This document shows positions 9,841 to 20,075 of a DNA stretch of 64,000 nt, one piece after another. Under the pieces are notes generated by a model. The model was not told where the DNA came from. It worked only from the letters and a program-made list of their open reading frames with translations, and did not search any database. Every line of letters starts with the position of its first letter. Within the stretch, counting starts at the first letter, position 1. The stretch is taken from assembly GCA_001599355.1 (NCBI GenBank), contig BCGQ01000004.1, forward strand, positions 193,249 through 257,248, written 5' to 3'. A program made the position numbers and the translations under genes. The DNA comes from Nakazawaea peltata (lineage: Eukaryota; Ascomycota; Pichiomycetes; Alaninales; Pachysolenaceae).

Positions 9841-11559
9841 TTATTGGAACATCTTGTCCAATTCACTGAGGGAGACCTCCTCTGGGATTTTGATCTCCTG
9901 AGTGAGGAATCCGGATCTGACGGTCTCCAACCATTTGGCACTGACGCTAATATCAGCGATGATGGAGCTAGATCTTTGTCTTTTAGGCAGGCCTGGAGAT
10001 AAAGATCCGGAACGTGAAGGAGAAGAGGAAGAGGACGACACTTTCAAAGTGCGAAGTCCCGAATTCATTTCTTCATCTTCACCGTCATTTTCATCGTCAG
10101 CAAAAGCAGTAGGGCTCAATTCCTTGAACAGCAGCAGATGTAACAGCAGCAGCAGCAGTTGCTGTTGTGGTGACAATGCCATTGCAGAAGGGGTTCTTGG
10201 AATACGAGGCAGCAGCAGCAGCAGAGTGATGTATTTTCCCTTCTTGTTAGAAATAAATGACATCGATTTGCTACGTTTTGAGACATCTCTGAAAGTGATA
10301 CGACCTAAATCATCGTTATCAAATTCATCAATCTCGTAGAAAGTATCTAAAACGGTGTTGGCGGTGTTATCCAAGTCAAACTCATCACGAGTCTTTAATA
10401 ACTGTCTTGGCAGTTTCAGATGGGGAGAAACTCCATTGGAGCCTCCGATCTGAGAACTTGAATCCAGATTCAGGCCAGTTCCTGAACTATTCGAATTAGA
10501 ATTGCTTCCAGTAGTACTGGTTGAGAAGTTGAAATTCGAAAGAGATGCAGTTACTGGAGCAACCTGATATGGAACAGAAAGAGTTGGAATGCGTAACTCC
10601 ATACTAGTGTCAGCGACAGCTGACAATGAAGGAGACAATGACCCATTTCCATTGGATCTGTTGATCCCGAGATCGTACATAGTGGCACGTCTCTTTTTTG
10701 AAGAATTTCCATTGGAATCTTCACCAAAGGAAGACAAATCAGCCAGAGAAGAATCCAGATCAAAACCGAAAGAAGTATTTGAAGCATTCGGAGTACCAAG
10801 ACCCGCATTTTGCATCAGAAGTAACTTCTTTTCCTCTTTTTTCAATTTCTTCTCCTCATCTTTAGAACGATCTGGGAATAAATTACCTTCCAGTTCCAAT
10901 TTCAGCCACAATTTTTTGGCAGTGATATGGTAATCAGAAGTTAATAACCCACGGTACACATAAACCATACGTTTTGGAGACAGGTCAGCCCAATCTCTAG
11001 AAAGCAGGTAAATAATGTCACGTTCTCCCTTTTCTACACGTTTTACATACAGATTTAATTTGGCACTAACCAAATTAGAAGTTTTGGTGGACAATTTAGC
11101 CATCTCTGGGTGCTTCTCCAGTAAAACATCACAAATTTGTTTGACCGTCATACCTTTCAGATCATCATCATAATCGTAAAGAATCTGGAAGATAGTGAAG
11201 AAGACATTATCCTCTAAAGAGGCGTGTTGTTCTGGCCTTGGTCTCTCTCCGGTAACAGGAACCAGACTAGAGATACCGGTATTTGAACTGATTCTTGAAG
11301 AAGTCTTATGAGGTTTTGGCTGTTTCAAGCCTAACTCGCCCTTCATCTTCTTCTTTTTCAGAAGCAAATCAGTGCTCAACGAGTCTGGAGAGATAGTACT
11401 GGAGTCATCTCCCATACCACTTCCAGAAATAGAGGTGGCAGCAGTAGATGCAGCACTTTCCACAGAAGATGTACTAGCCGAAGGTGACACACTACGCTCA
11501 AAATGAGAGCTTGGTGACATCATCGGAGAGTTATCGGTCGTGTCCAAATCGTCAGACAT
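9841..11559 (-). CDS. GDS1: Gds1-like winged-helix nuclear protein
   Basis: 572 residues (S. cerevisiae Gds1 522). The N-terminal ~100 residues are Ser/Thr-rich. A conserved domain follows from about residue 115, with VFFTIFQILYDYDDD, GMTVKQICDVLLEKHPEMA, KLNLYVKRVEKGERD and SPKRMVYVYRGLL, the block that defines the Gds1 family. A Lys/Glu helix and long low-complexity tails complete the protein. GDS1 was found as a suppressor of a nuclear mutation affecting mitochondria; its biochemical role is not settled. The tail holds CTG runs (five at 10210-10224; five plus three at 10129-10158). Read as alanine they give AAAAA and AAAAA-LH-AAA in a disordered tail; read as leucine they would give an implausible greasy stretch. 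The start ATG (11557-11559) sits next to a T-rich leader. Confidence 0.82.
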   Translation of the reverse strand: MSDDLDTTDNSPMMSPSSHFERSVSPSASTSSVESAASTAATSISGSGMGDDSSTISPDSLSTDLLLKKKKMKGELGLKQPKPHKTSSRISSNTGISSLVPVTGERPRPEQHASLEDNVFFTIFQILYDYDDDLKGMTVKQICDVLLEKHPEMAKLSTKTSNLVSAKLNLYVKRVEKGERDIIYLLSRDWADLSPKRMVYVYRGLLTSDYHITAKKLWLKLELEGNLFPDRSKDEEKKLKKEEKKLLLMQNAGLGTPNASNTSFGFDLDSSLADLSSFGEDSNGNSSKKRRATMYDLGINRSNGNGSLSPSLSAVADTSMELRIPTLSVPYQVAPVTASLSNFNFSTSTTGSNSNSNSSGTGLNLDSSSQIGGSNGVSPHLKLPRQLLKTRDEFDLDNTANTVLDTFYEIDEFDNDDLGRITFRDVSKRSKSMSFISNKKGKYITLLLLLPRIPRTPSAMALSPQQQLLLLLLHLLLFKELSPTAFADDENDGEDEEMNSGLRTLKVSSSSSSPSRSGSLSPGLPKRQRSSSIIADISVSAKWLETVRSGFLTQEIKIPEEVSLSELDKMFQ

Positions 11560-12122
11560 TTTTCAAAAAAAAAATTTCGGAAGGTGATATATAGAAGTAC
11601 TCTTATCTTTTGCCTGCTTTATGATTACAATAGTAACCCTTTTTTTAACCTCTAAAAGCTTATAAGGACAACACAAATATGATAAGATTTCTCCTAGTTT
11701 CTTCCTCCCCTCTCAGACTGAAGCTGGAATATTTAAGTTAATAAATACCCCTCGTCTTTTGAAATATTGGCGTGTCGATACTAAGATAAGAATCGGTATG
11801 TTCAACACAACGAACCACTGAATTAATTAGTAAATTGAACCTAAACATGGGGGGATATTCCGTTAAAATTTCCCCTTGAGGTGCTCATCGCAGCGCCCTT
11901 TCAGGCACCACAATACCAAACCCGCTCTTGCCACTACTACTCACATCTCAGCTTTTCTATGTATATAGGCGATATAATCTAACCTCTATACAACAGATAA
12001 TAATCTCTTAAACCACTGGTTTCTGGAATACTATTTATTTTTGTAAACTACTCAAATCAAATTTATCTTTTTTTTACGCTATAAAGAGAGCACATAGTTA
12101 AGCACGCACAGAAAAATTTTCT

Positions 12123-12142
12123 AAATGAAAAATTTTTCATTT
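12123..12142. promoter_or_regulatory. Perfect palindrome with RRPE-like core
   Basis: The sequence AAATGAAAAATTTTTCATTT reads identically on both strands, and a second GAAAAATTTTC lies just before it at 12111-12121. The core matches the yeast ribosomal-RNA-processing element (TGAAAAATTTT, bound by Stb3 in S. cerevisiae). It lies 564 bp upstream of GDS1. Functional status is inferred. Confidence 0.5.
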
Positions 12143-12192
12143 GGTGTTATGATGTTTGGGATGAGGTTGGGGATACGTGGGGTAGGGAGTGA

Positions 12193-12236
12193 GGGGGGAA
12201 GGGATGGGGAGAGAGATGGGGAGAGAGATGGGGAAA
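12193..12236. repeat. G-rich GATGGGGAGAGA repeats
   Basis: Roughly three and a half imperfect copies of a 12-bp unit (GATGGGGAGAGA type) in a purine-rich strand. Non-coding. Confidence 0.55.
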
Positions 12237-12757
12237 GGGATACGGTGGTGAGGGAGATGGTACTGAGGTGTCAGATGGTGAAGGGTACAGATATTACTTG
12301 ACAAAGGTTCTTGGTTTAATATACATTTCAGGTCTTCAACCCTACTCATCGCTCTAAATAGTCTCAGCTAAATTTAGACATATATTGTTGCTGCTGATAA
12401 GATAAGTGAGTCATTTGTGTGTAAACAAAAGGAGTTAAGTTAAGTTTGAAAATTGGGGCTGTCAATTTATGGGAAAACAAAGAGCAGGATATAGTACAAG
12501 GCTGGGGAAAGAATTCGAAATTAATTTAGTTTTGATCTAGATAGAGAAGATATGGCACTCCACAGGTTCTAGTCATCGTGTAGAGTCATCTGATTCAATT
12601 CATAGTCATAGTTCCCATCCTTCTCTTTAGCTTATCCTTCCTCTTCGCCCCTCCTCAAAAACACAGTCACACCTCCACCCAATCGGGTAACTGCAATTTC
12701 TCCGTTTCAGGATCTCAGCAAATTATCATATGCATTTCGGCCCGGTTTTCCCCATAC

Positions 12758-14206
12758 TTAAAGTTTCTTGTACGGTCTGTCAGGTGACAGCTCGTTATCT
12801 GGAGGGATAAACCAGTAGTTAAGCAGAATATGAAGTCTGTCCAGGACCTGAGCACCGTACGACGTTACTTCATGGAACCATCCGCAAGGAAGATACAACA
12901 TTTGTCCTCTTTGTAATTGTACCTCGATTTTATGAGCCTTTTGTAATAGAGGGAATCTTTGTTCGATATCGGCCTCAATTTGGCTTTTTAATTTAGAATC
13001 CTTACATTCATCAAGATGAAGGTAATATGGGGGGATTTTAGAAAAAGAAGGTGGATCTAATTTGGCATTTGACTGAACTGGAACTGCGATTTCTTTTTCA
13101 TCTTTTCCTCTTTCTATTATAACTCCATCACTCCGTACATGCTTCCATTTAGGAGCTTTCTCATTAATCTCGTAATCAATAACACCATTGTGGTATACTT
13201 TGTAGATATCTCCTACTGTGTACATGGCATCCAGATCGTAAGGTGAGAATAAAGTGAACCGCTTAGCTCCTCTAATTGGAATGTATAAATTGTCACTGTG
13301 ATCATGGTGAAGTCCAGATGAAGTACCATTTGCAGAAGGTAAAGAACGTCCTACTCCCAAATTTTTGGTGTCATTAGTGATGATTCCAGTGGGATTGTCA
13401 CTTTTGGTTGATCCGATCCATAAATTGATTTGTTGTGGGATCAATTTATTCAGGATTTCAGGTTTAATTGGGAAAGTTTCATAAAGTTTACTCAATGGAG
13501 GTTGTAAAATTTCACGAGGATCTTCTAAGTCGTCTGTTTCTTCGTCTCCATCTTCTTCATCTTCAAGGTCATCGAAATCATCTTTCAAATTTTCCATGTC
13601 AAACGATTCAGTATCGGAGAATTCTTGATTATCATCAAGAAAACCTTTTTCATTTTCTTCATCAAAGTCTTCATCTTCCTCATCTCTTTCACTTTCGTCT
13701 CCTTCACCTTCGTCTTCATCCTCTTCTTCTCCTTCTTCTTCACCCTCACTATACTGTGTGGTCAAATATAAATCCTCCCTATTACTTTCATCCTTCACCC
13801 TACTCAAAAAGTCATCAAAAGTCATCCGTAATCTCTCACTTCCAGACCCAAATCCCCCATCAACCTTCTTCTCTACTTGTAAAATCTCATCTTCATCTCC
13901 TCCTAAAGTGGCGCCAATATTCTCAAGGTCAAATTGTTCGATCTCTAACTCTGAAATAACACCTTCAATTACACAAGGCTTGTGTTTCAACACATATTCC
14001 CTATAGAAATGCTCCTTGTCCAAGCTCAGAAGGTCAAGCACGTCCAAAGTGACTCCGTATTTCTCCACTTTATACCCTTCATAGGCATGTCCTTTCAAAT
14101 TTTGTTCAATTCTACTGCTTTTAGCAGCGTGGGTTCCGGAATCGTTAACCCTTTTCATCGACATTTCAACTTCTTCACCCTTGTACTCTCCTGTCCATCG
14201 TCTCAT
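12758..14206 (-). CDS. JmjC/cupin-8 family 2-oxoglutarate oxygenase-like protein
   Basis: 482 residues from the ATG at 14206; an in-frame TTG 15 bases further upstream is not a credible start. The N-terminal half has YREYVLKHKPCVIEG, typical of the cupin-8/JmjC fold entry. A long Glu/Asp-rich insertion (about residues 160-235) follows. The catalytic half shows GLHHDHSDNLYIPIRGAKRF, with the HxD iron ligands in HHDH, and a second ligand histidine in GQMLYLPCGWFHEV. These proteins hydroxylate or demethylate proteins or nucleic acids using Fe(II) and 2-oxoglutarate; the substrate cannot be told from sequence. It resembles the JMJD7/HSPBAP1-like group rather than histone demethylases with PHD fingers. 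It is divergent from the F-box gene with 247 bp between starts. Confidence 0.8.
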   Translation of the reverse strand: MRRWTGEYKGEEVEMSMKRVNDSGTHAAKSSRIEQNLKGHAYEGYKVEKYGVTLDVLDLLSLDKEHFYREYVLKHKPCVIEGVISELEIEQFDLENIGATLGGDEDEILQVEKKVDGGFGSGSERLRMTFDDFLSRVKDESNREDLYLTTQYSEGEEEGEEEDEDEGEGDESERDEEDEDFDEENEKGFLDDNQEFSDTESFDMENLKDDFDDLEDEEDGDEETDDLEDPREILQPPLSKLYETFPIKPEILNKLIPQQINLWIGSTKSDNPTGIITNDTKNLGVGRSLPSANGTSSGLHHDHSDNLYIPIRGAKRFTLFSPYDLDAMYTVGDIYKVYHNGVIDYEINEKAPKWKHVRSDGVIIERGKDEKEIAVPVQSNAKLDPPSFSKIPPYYLHLDECKDSKLKSQIEADIEQRFPLLQKAHKIEVQLQRGQMLYLPCGWFHEVTSYGAQVLDRLHILLNYWFIPPDNELSPDRPYKKL

Positions 14207-14453
14207 CGAGCTCTTCCTCAAGAAAATTCAGTTCTCGAAGACGTGCCCTCCAAGACTTGCCCTTCACGATTTGCCCGCCACTACCATTTGCCCTTTTTCC
14301 TTTCTCATCTCCTCTCATCTGCCCCCACACCTGCCCGCTTCCCCAGATGCGCATCGCTTCCCGATAAGGAAATTTAATTAATTTATTAACTCAAAGGCGG
14401 ATCACGTCATATTGACAGTGGAGTATCAGCGGTGAACCATCATCTCAAACACC

Positions 14454-15161
14454 ATGATCAACCACGAACTTGAGAGGAGTTTCCAGCTTCTACTCTTACC
14501 CACAGAATTAATCACATTCATTCTAAGTCTCTTGGATTTCAATGAGCTTGAAAACATAGCAGCAAGCTGTAAAAGCTTACATTATTTGATGAGGACGAAC
14601 CACAATTTGATACACCATTGGAGAGTTCAACGGACAAGACATCGCCTCCAGTTATATCTTGAACGGCTACGTCCGACTTTCGATGAATTATACGACAGAA
14701 GATTATTACGTCATCATAAATCGCTCTACGTGTTGATGGACCGTACCAATTGGGCCCGAGTAGAAATGTTTGAGATGATCCAGTTCAAATTGATACTGAA
14801 CCAGTTACAAAAAAAGTTAGAGAACCGACCTTTGAAGTCGGATTTGATTAGATCAGGCATTATTAAACCTCCTCAAAATTCTAAGCTTGTCGATTTGGAT
14901 GAAGAATTCACTTCCAACCTTCAGAAGCCTCTTGTAACCACAGTTATTGCTCATAAGATTAAGACGTTAGAGAATTATCAGATCGAACAGGTGTTAAAAC
15001 TGTTTTTATCTCGCTCTTATACTATGAAGAGGTCTAATATATTGAATAGAGTCAATTTTTATGAGAATTTGAATGGTCCGCAAGAATCCTACTCACCTAT
15101 TACAAAGAAGAAAAGAATATTGAAAGCTAATGTTATTGGGAATAAAATCGTATATGTTTAG
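14454..15161 (+). CDS. F-box protein with RPEL-like motifs
   Basis: 235 residues. An F-box is visible at about residues 14-58 (LLPTELITFILSLLDFNELE, then AASCKSL and HHWRV), which would recruit the protein to Skp1 in an SCF ubiquitin ligase. Downstream are two segments of RPEL form: LRPTFDELYDRRLL and NRPLKSDLIRSGIIKPP. In animal proteins RPEL motifs bind G-actin; here the match is by eye only. No leucine-rich repeats, WD repeats or other known substrate domain are seen. I do not recognise the S. cerevisiae counterpart. The stop codon overlaps the stop of the convergent GTB1 gene by four bases (15158-15161). Confidence 0.7.
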   Translation: MINHELERSFQLLLLPTELITFILSLLDFNELENIAASCKSLHYLMRTNHNLIHHWRVQRTRHRLQLYLERLRPTFDELYDRRLLRHHKSLYVLMDRTNWARVEMFEMIQFKLILNQLQKKLENRPLKSDLIRSGIIKPPQNSKLVDLDEEFTSNLQKPLVTTVIAHKIKTLENYQIEQVLKLFLSRSYTMKRSNILNRVNFYENLNGPQESYSPITKKKRILKANVIGNKIVYV

Positions 15162-16604
15162 TGACACAGGATTGGACTTAAGACCTTGAAGAAGTACAGG
15201 CATACTTCTGGTTCTGCTACACTTATTAATTCATCTTCCAGACCACATTCTACTTGGATTAATCCTTGTCTGACTGGACCATTCCAGCAATGAGCACCAT
15301 TCTTGTAGGAGATCTCGAGTTGAGACTCATCTTGATGTTTGATCTCGGAGAATTTCCCGATGAGAACGTTGTTTCCATTACCTTGTTGATGAATTGTGCT
15401 TGTGAAACAGTATTTATATTCGTATTCTCCATATTTCTTGACAAGACATTTATCTTTATAAGCTCGAAGAATATCACCTTCACCATACTTGTTTGAGTTG
15501 TAGTCTTCTTCAAGGGATTGGATTGACGATTCGACGTTATTGATTTGTCTTTGGAGGTCCTTCATTTCTGCAGATTCATCTTTAGTCTTAGGCTGCGTTG
15601 GTGCTTCAAACTCAAGTCCTACAAACTCGTATAATTTCAGACGAATCGAATCGAAAACAGATAGAGGCAGTACAGACATCAGGATTGATTTATCATCAAA
15701 TGATTGCAGTAATTGAGAAATTTCTTGAATTGGTTGGCCTTCTTCGTTGTCTCCTCCATCAGTAGTACCCTCTTTATTCACTTCATAGTCCTGATAATTT
15801 TTGATAGCTTCTTTAACTGCTAAATCGTTGAAGTTAGGATTATATTCTTGGCTCATTTTTTTTAAAATCGACAGTAATTGTTCAACCTGCTCTTTCAATC
15901 CTTGAATTTCTCTGTTTTTGACCAGCAAACTGTCGGATAACAGATCCAAATGAGGGGCCAACTTGTTTGTTAATGAATTTTGCTGTCTGGAATCATAGTT
16001 AGTTTCGGCCTCTAAATATTTCTGTTTTAATGAATCTAATTCAACTTGTAATGAGCCAATTTCCTCTCTAATTGCATCCTTCTCTTCTGCTGCTCTTTGA
16101 AGTAACTCTTTCTTCTTAGCTAAACCCAGATTAAGCACTCTAAGCTTTTCCAGCTGCTCTTGCTCATAGATAGCATTCAACTCAGCACAAGTGTTTGGAC
16201 ATTCAACAGTCCCTTGTTCATCACTTCCATCACAGCAGTCACAAATACCATCATCTACCATCGAATGAGAAATATACTGTGGGATATAACCTTTGTTAAT
16301 ACAATAAAATCCCTTACTTTCTTCAGCAGAACACAGACTAGTCCCAGGCTCATCACTGCCATCAGGACAGTCACAAAAATTGTCATTGACCTGGTCAAAA
16401 CTCAAAATTATCTCCGGATGTCCAAGGCATGCCCATTTGTTATCCAGATCAGGCACATATTTCCCAGAATCTGCCTCAGTTAGTATTTTAGACGCCGTTG
16501 GTCACTTGGGAAAACCCCGCCCTTTACTTACCCTCTTCAGAGACTCCTCGAAGCGCATTCACCACGGAAAACGACGCAATTGCATATCCGACGTGAAATC
16601 TCAT
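15158..16604 (-). CDS. GTB1: Glucosidase II beta subunit, two exons (complement of 16532-16604 joined to 15158-16470)
   Basis: 461 residues after splicing. Exon 1 begins at the ATG at 16604 and encodes a signal peptide (MRFHVGYAIASF, then SVVNALRGVSEE); the RGVS motif is where mature homologues begin. Exon 2 continues DSGKYVPDADNKWACLG. The codon split by the intron is rebuilt as GAT. Exon 2 has two LDLa-like cysteine modules (VNDNFCDCPDGSDEPGT and VDDGICDCCDGSDE), a Glu/Lys-rich coiled coil and a C-terminal MRH lectin domain (KYCF, WNGPVRQGL, VECG). The protein partners the catalytic alpha subunit in the ER to trim glucose from N-glycans. No C-terminal HDEL is present. Without exon 1 the frame has only a GTG start and no signal peptide, which supports the spliced model. 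Confidence 0.9.
16471..16531 (-). other. GTB1: GTB1 intron (61 nt)
   Basis: On the minus strand the intron starts GTAAGT (16531-16526), has a perfect TACTAAC branch site (16485-16479) and ends GGCAG at 16471, with only eight bases between branch motif and splice site. It interrupts a codon after its first base and joins the signal-peptide exon to the mature part. Confidence 0.88.
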
Positions 16605-18476
16605 CTTTTTTTTCTGTCAATTCGGTGGATTATTCCAATAACACCTTCCCCTCAAACGTCAACAGCTACCTAGGCAAGTTCTTCATGACGTATTAACTTT
16701 TTTTCGTTTTTTGCAAAGGTCAGATCCGAAATTCCTATTTCGGTAATACGGGGGTGCGCGGTAAATGAAGATGGGCAAGGGGCAGAATGGCGGTCCGAGA
16801 AGGGTGCAGTTGGGACTAAGGATGAAAAAAACACGGTAAATGGAAGAAATGATGGGGGATATAAGAGGTGTCGAATGTGTTGCAGCATGTGCATGTGGCA
16901 TCTATTTTTGTACAGTTAGATCGTACGGTCGTTAGGGCCAGAGAGATTTACACTGTACAGATTCTTAGTTTGACTGCTGGGGGCAGGAAACCAAATTCCG
17001 TTTGTTAGCATTATATTGTGACTTTGCATTTCTTTGGCGTTAGTCGGTGTGATTATTTGCAAGGCTCTTGTTCCGACACTAACCAGGAAAGGATTAACAA
17101 ACAACGGGCGAAGATATATCTCAGCGATGGAGGCGCGCTAGTTTGCATTTCCGCTGATCTTGAATTTCTGTTTTTGTCTTGTTTTGCCTAATGGCTCCTA
17201 CACTTGCATATTACATCAAGCATCACTCTATAGTCTCTTCCTCGGGTCATATTGACCAACCCACCACAGTTTCACCTGGTATCTTTCCTAGAGACCCGAG
17301 GCCCCGCTACTATTTGCAATTCAGTGTCCTCAAAAAAAATAAGATACCGAATCGCGCATATAGCTGCAGGTCTCAACGCCATTACCTGCAAGAAAAAAAA
17401 TAGTGATTTCGGAATTAGATTCGGCCGAGTATAATCCAGCACCAAAGAGAAGCTTCTCCTTGTCAATAATAAGGCCATAACAGATCCATTACTAGTCCTC
17501 TTCGTATATGATCTCCATTCCTCATTAGTGTTGAACCTACAGGGCCCTTGATGCACTACTCTTTATTGTTCTCACAGAATTAGGTCTTGATCTTTGTAGC
17601 TCTGCAGCTTTCTGCATAATTTGGTGAAAATATTTGAGCCTCCTGCTTTTTGTTCTCGTTTCTTTTTTCTTAGCGCTTGTTACATTTTTTCACCGTCCAC
17701 CAACTCAGTCTCTTCTAGGACTGGGTGACATTGCCGCTGGAACTGAGACAGTAAATCGTAAAACCGTTCAATTGAGAAAAAAAAAAGGAACTTCTTTTTG
17801 AACGGGAAACAGAAGGATCATCAATCGAATTGACTGCCCCACGCCTTCGCTCAAACCTCGATAATATTTTTTTTGAACCCTTAACGAGAATAAGTTGAAT
17901 ATTCTTTTAAAATAGAACCACCAACCGAACATCTAAACACCATAAAGCGTGGGCGATCTTTTTGTCTGTGATTAAATTCGTGGCACACAAACTGCGACAA
18001 AGGGCTGTGTTCTTTTCAAGTGCACTCAATTCATGGTGCGATTTCCTCGGGTCTCTCAATGACCTTTTTTGTTCCCTTTTGTCTGATATGAAATATTTTA
18101 TTCTAAATTTGATGGGATCATCCTGGCAACTAATTCTTCAATAGAGGGGTATCGAAGTCACTCATAACCCCATTCTACCCCCGTAATTTTAAGCTATTCG
18201 GGATTCCCCACGACATATTTTCCAAACTTTAAAGTTAGTTTAAGATCCCGCATCAAGTTGCGCCATCCGCCAACAAGGTTTATTCTCATCCCAAAAAGAG
18301 TCTATCTGACAACAGCGGATGAGTATCCGTAATACAATTGATATGATTGAGTGTAATCCAAAGAAAAAGCAGTTCAAATTAAAAATGATCCGTATATCCA
18401 GAACCAAAAAAAAGAATCAAAAGAATGAAAATAAACACATATATAAAGATAAAGAAACTGAAGTTAATAACTTTTA
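16605..18476. other. 1.87 kb intergenic region, GTB1 upstream / Zn2Cys6 gene downstream
   Basis: No gene, tRNA or snoRNA recognised on either strand. The open frames of 60-107 codons lack family resemblance and appear in overlapping frames. Contains several A/T homopolymer tracts (for example 17777-17788). It includes the GTB1 promoter and the 3' region of the Zn2Cys6 gene. Confidence 0.45.
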
Positions 18477-20075
18477 TCAGTGAGCTAATCCGACACTCTC
18501 ACTGTTATTTTTATTGCCCGCATTGGCTGTTTTGCTATCTCCTGCCGTACTGTACTCGCCCTTCTGGCTCCCTTTCTGTTTCAATCTCTTCTCTTCCTCT
18601 TGTCTCTGCTGTCTTTGCTGCTCTTGGAACTTCTCCTCATCCTCGATAGAAATACTCTCCAACATCTTCGAGCTTGTATTATATCTACGATTGCGATTCT
18701 GGAAAGGAGGATGTTCGTAGCCCAAACATACCTTTCTGGACTTTTCACAATTCAAACAGTGAGGTTTCCTCTCATCACATTTAATACGACGCTTTCTACA
18801 AGTGAGACAACCAGTTCTCGTACGACGTCTTGGGACCTTCTTGGACTGCTCCAATTGCTGTAAGATATGCATCTGCTGTTGGTGTCTCATATGTTGCTGA
18901 TGTGGGAGCTGTTGAATAAGACCTTGGTGATGCATATGTTGTTGGGGCATTACCGGCATGTATCCCACTGGAATGTGTTGATGTGGAGGTGGACCTTGAG
19001 GCTGTTGGTAGTGCATTGGATGCAGATGTGGATGAGGATGATGATGCATATGATGAGGAGACACTGGGCCTCCTGGAGACATCATTTGCAGTTGTTGTGG
19101 ATACATCTGTTGCTGTGGCATCGGCATAACTTGAGTCACTGGACCTTGTAATGCTGGGGGAGCAGGAACATATGTAGGAGGTTCAACAGATTGTGTAGGT
19201 GGAAGAGGTGGACGGTGTTGTGAAGCATGTAATGGCAGCAGAGTATAATAGATTGGATAGCCTGAAGCAGATTGAGGCAGAGGAACAGGAACAGGAACCA
19301 TCTGGGGATTCTGTTGAGGGAAATATCCCTCGGGTTGAGGACCAGAAGGAGTATTTTGCTGATGCAAATCCTGGCGAGGTGGTGGTGGTGGTGGTGGCTG
19401 CTGTTGCTGTTGCCCTGGATAAACGTACACCGGGTACTGATAATCCAGGGATGGGGTAGAAACAGCACTTTCGTAGACAACATAATGAGAATCATTTGGT
19501 GAACTTCGATGATCAGTCTGTTGACGAGGTGGCTGCGCATTCGGCAGCTGCAGTGACTTAGGAGTCGATGACGATTGTTGTTGTTGTTGTTGTTGTTGTG
19601 GTGGTGGTGGTGGAGCCGCTATTGATGAAAGAGGTGGAAGTGTTATCTTTCCTGAACCACCAGGAACCAGAATTGGTGATGTCCTATTCAAGACAGAAGG
19701 CAATGAATGATGATGTTGAAGATGAGGTGAAACAACAGTCTTCTCTGAGTTTGTAGGTTCAGTCTGTCTTCTCTGTTCCGAAGTATCCACCAATCTCAAG
19801 TTCTTGATTCCTGAACTGGATACTCCATTTGAATTTCGTACTATCACACTTGTCATATTATTAATATTAAGTCTGTTGTTACGATCCAGCACTAAAGAAG
19901 GATCAAGTGGTGGGAGAGTCGCATTAGGTGAAACAGGTATGGATTCCTTCCGGAGGGCCGATGTTCTTGGTGGGGTAGATGGACCCATTGTCTTCCGAAG
20001 TGCAAGCAGCAGATCTGCCTCCGACTTGGGTACTATTCTATTATCGTTGTTCAAAGTCATTAGTTGGTAACCCAT
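18477..20075 (-). CDS. Gln/Pro-rich regulator with a C-terminal Zn2Cys6 cluster
   Basis: 532 residues. The zinc cluster is near the C-terminus: [11 protein letters not shown] then [17 protein letters not shown], with the C-x2-C-x6-C-x6-C-x2-C-x6-C spacing of Gal4-type DNA-binding domains, followed by [14 protein letters not shown]. Everything before it is Gln-, Pro- and His-rich low-complexity sequence (poly-Gln near residues 160-170, several PPPP runs, [13 protein letters not shown]). Most Zn2Cys6 factors carry the cluster at the N-terminus; C-terminal clusters are known in Ume6 and in Candida Czf1. I cannot assign an orthologue. The 4.46 kb non-coding region on its 5' side recalls yeast developmental regulators with very large promoters. 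Start ATG at 20073-20075. Confidence 0.8.
   Translation of the reverse strand: MGYQLMTLNNDNRIVPKSEADLLLALRKTMGPSTPPRTSALRKESIPVSPNATLPPLDPSLVLDRNNRLNINNMTSVIVRNSNGVSSSGIKNLRLVDTSEQRRQTEPTNSEKTVVSPHLQHHHSLPSVLNRTSPILVPGGSGKITLPPLSSIAAPPPPPQQQQQQQQSSSTPKSLQLPNAQPPRQQTDHRSSPNDSHYVVYESAVSTPSLDYQYPVYVYPGQQQQQPPPPPPPRQDLHQQNTPSGPQPEGYFPQQNPQMVPVPVPLPQSASGYPIYYTLLPLHASQHRPPLPPTQSVEPPTYVPAPPALQGPVTQVMPMPQQQMYPQQLQMMSPGGPVSPHHMHHHPHPHLHPMHYQQPQGPPPHQHIPVGYMPVMPQQHMHHQGLIQQLPHQQHMRHQQQMHILQQLEQSKKVPRRRTRTGCLTCRKRRIKCDERKPHCLNCEKSRKVCLGYEHPPFQNRNRRYNTSSKMLESISIEDEEKFQEQQRQQRQEEEKRLKQKGSQKGEYSTAGDSKTANAGNKNNSESVGLAH

Larger units (their letters stand above)
11560..12757. other. GDS1 upstream / JmjC-gene downstream region
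   Basis: About 1.2 kb with no convincing gene. It contains the GDS1 promoter, a perfect 20-bp A/T-centred palindrome at 12123-12142 and a G-rich repeat block at 12170-12245. Small open frames here look like chance. Confidence 0.5.
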
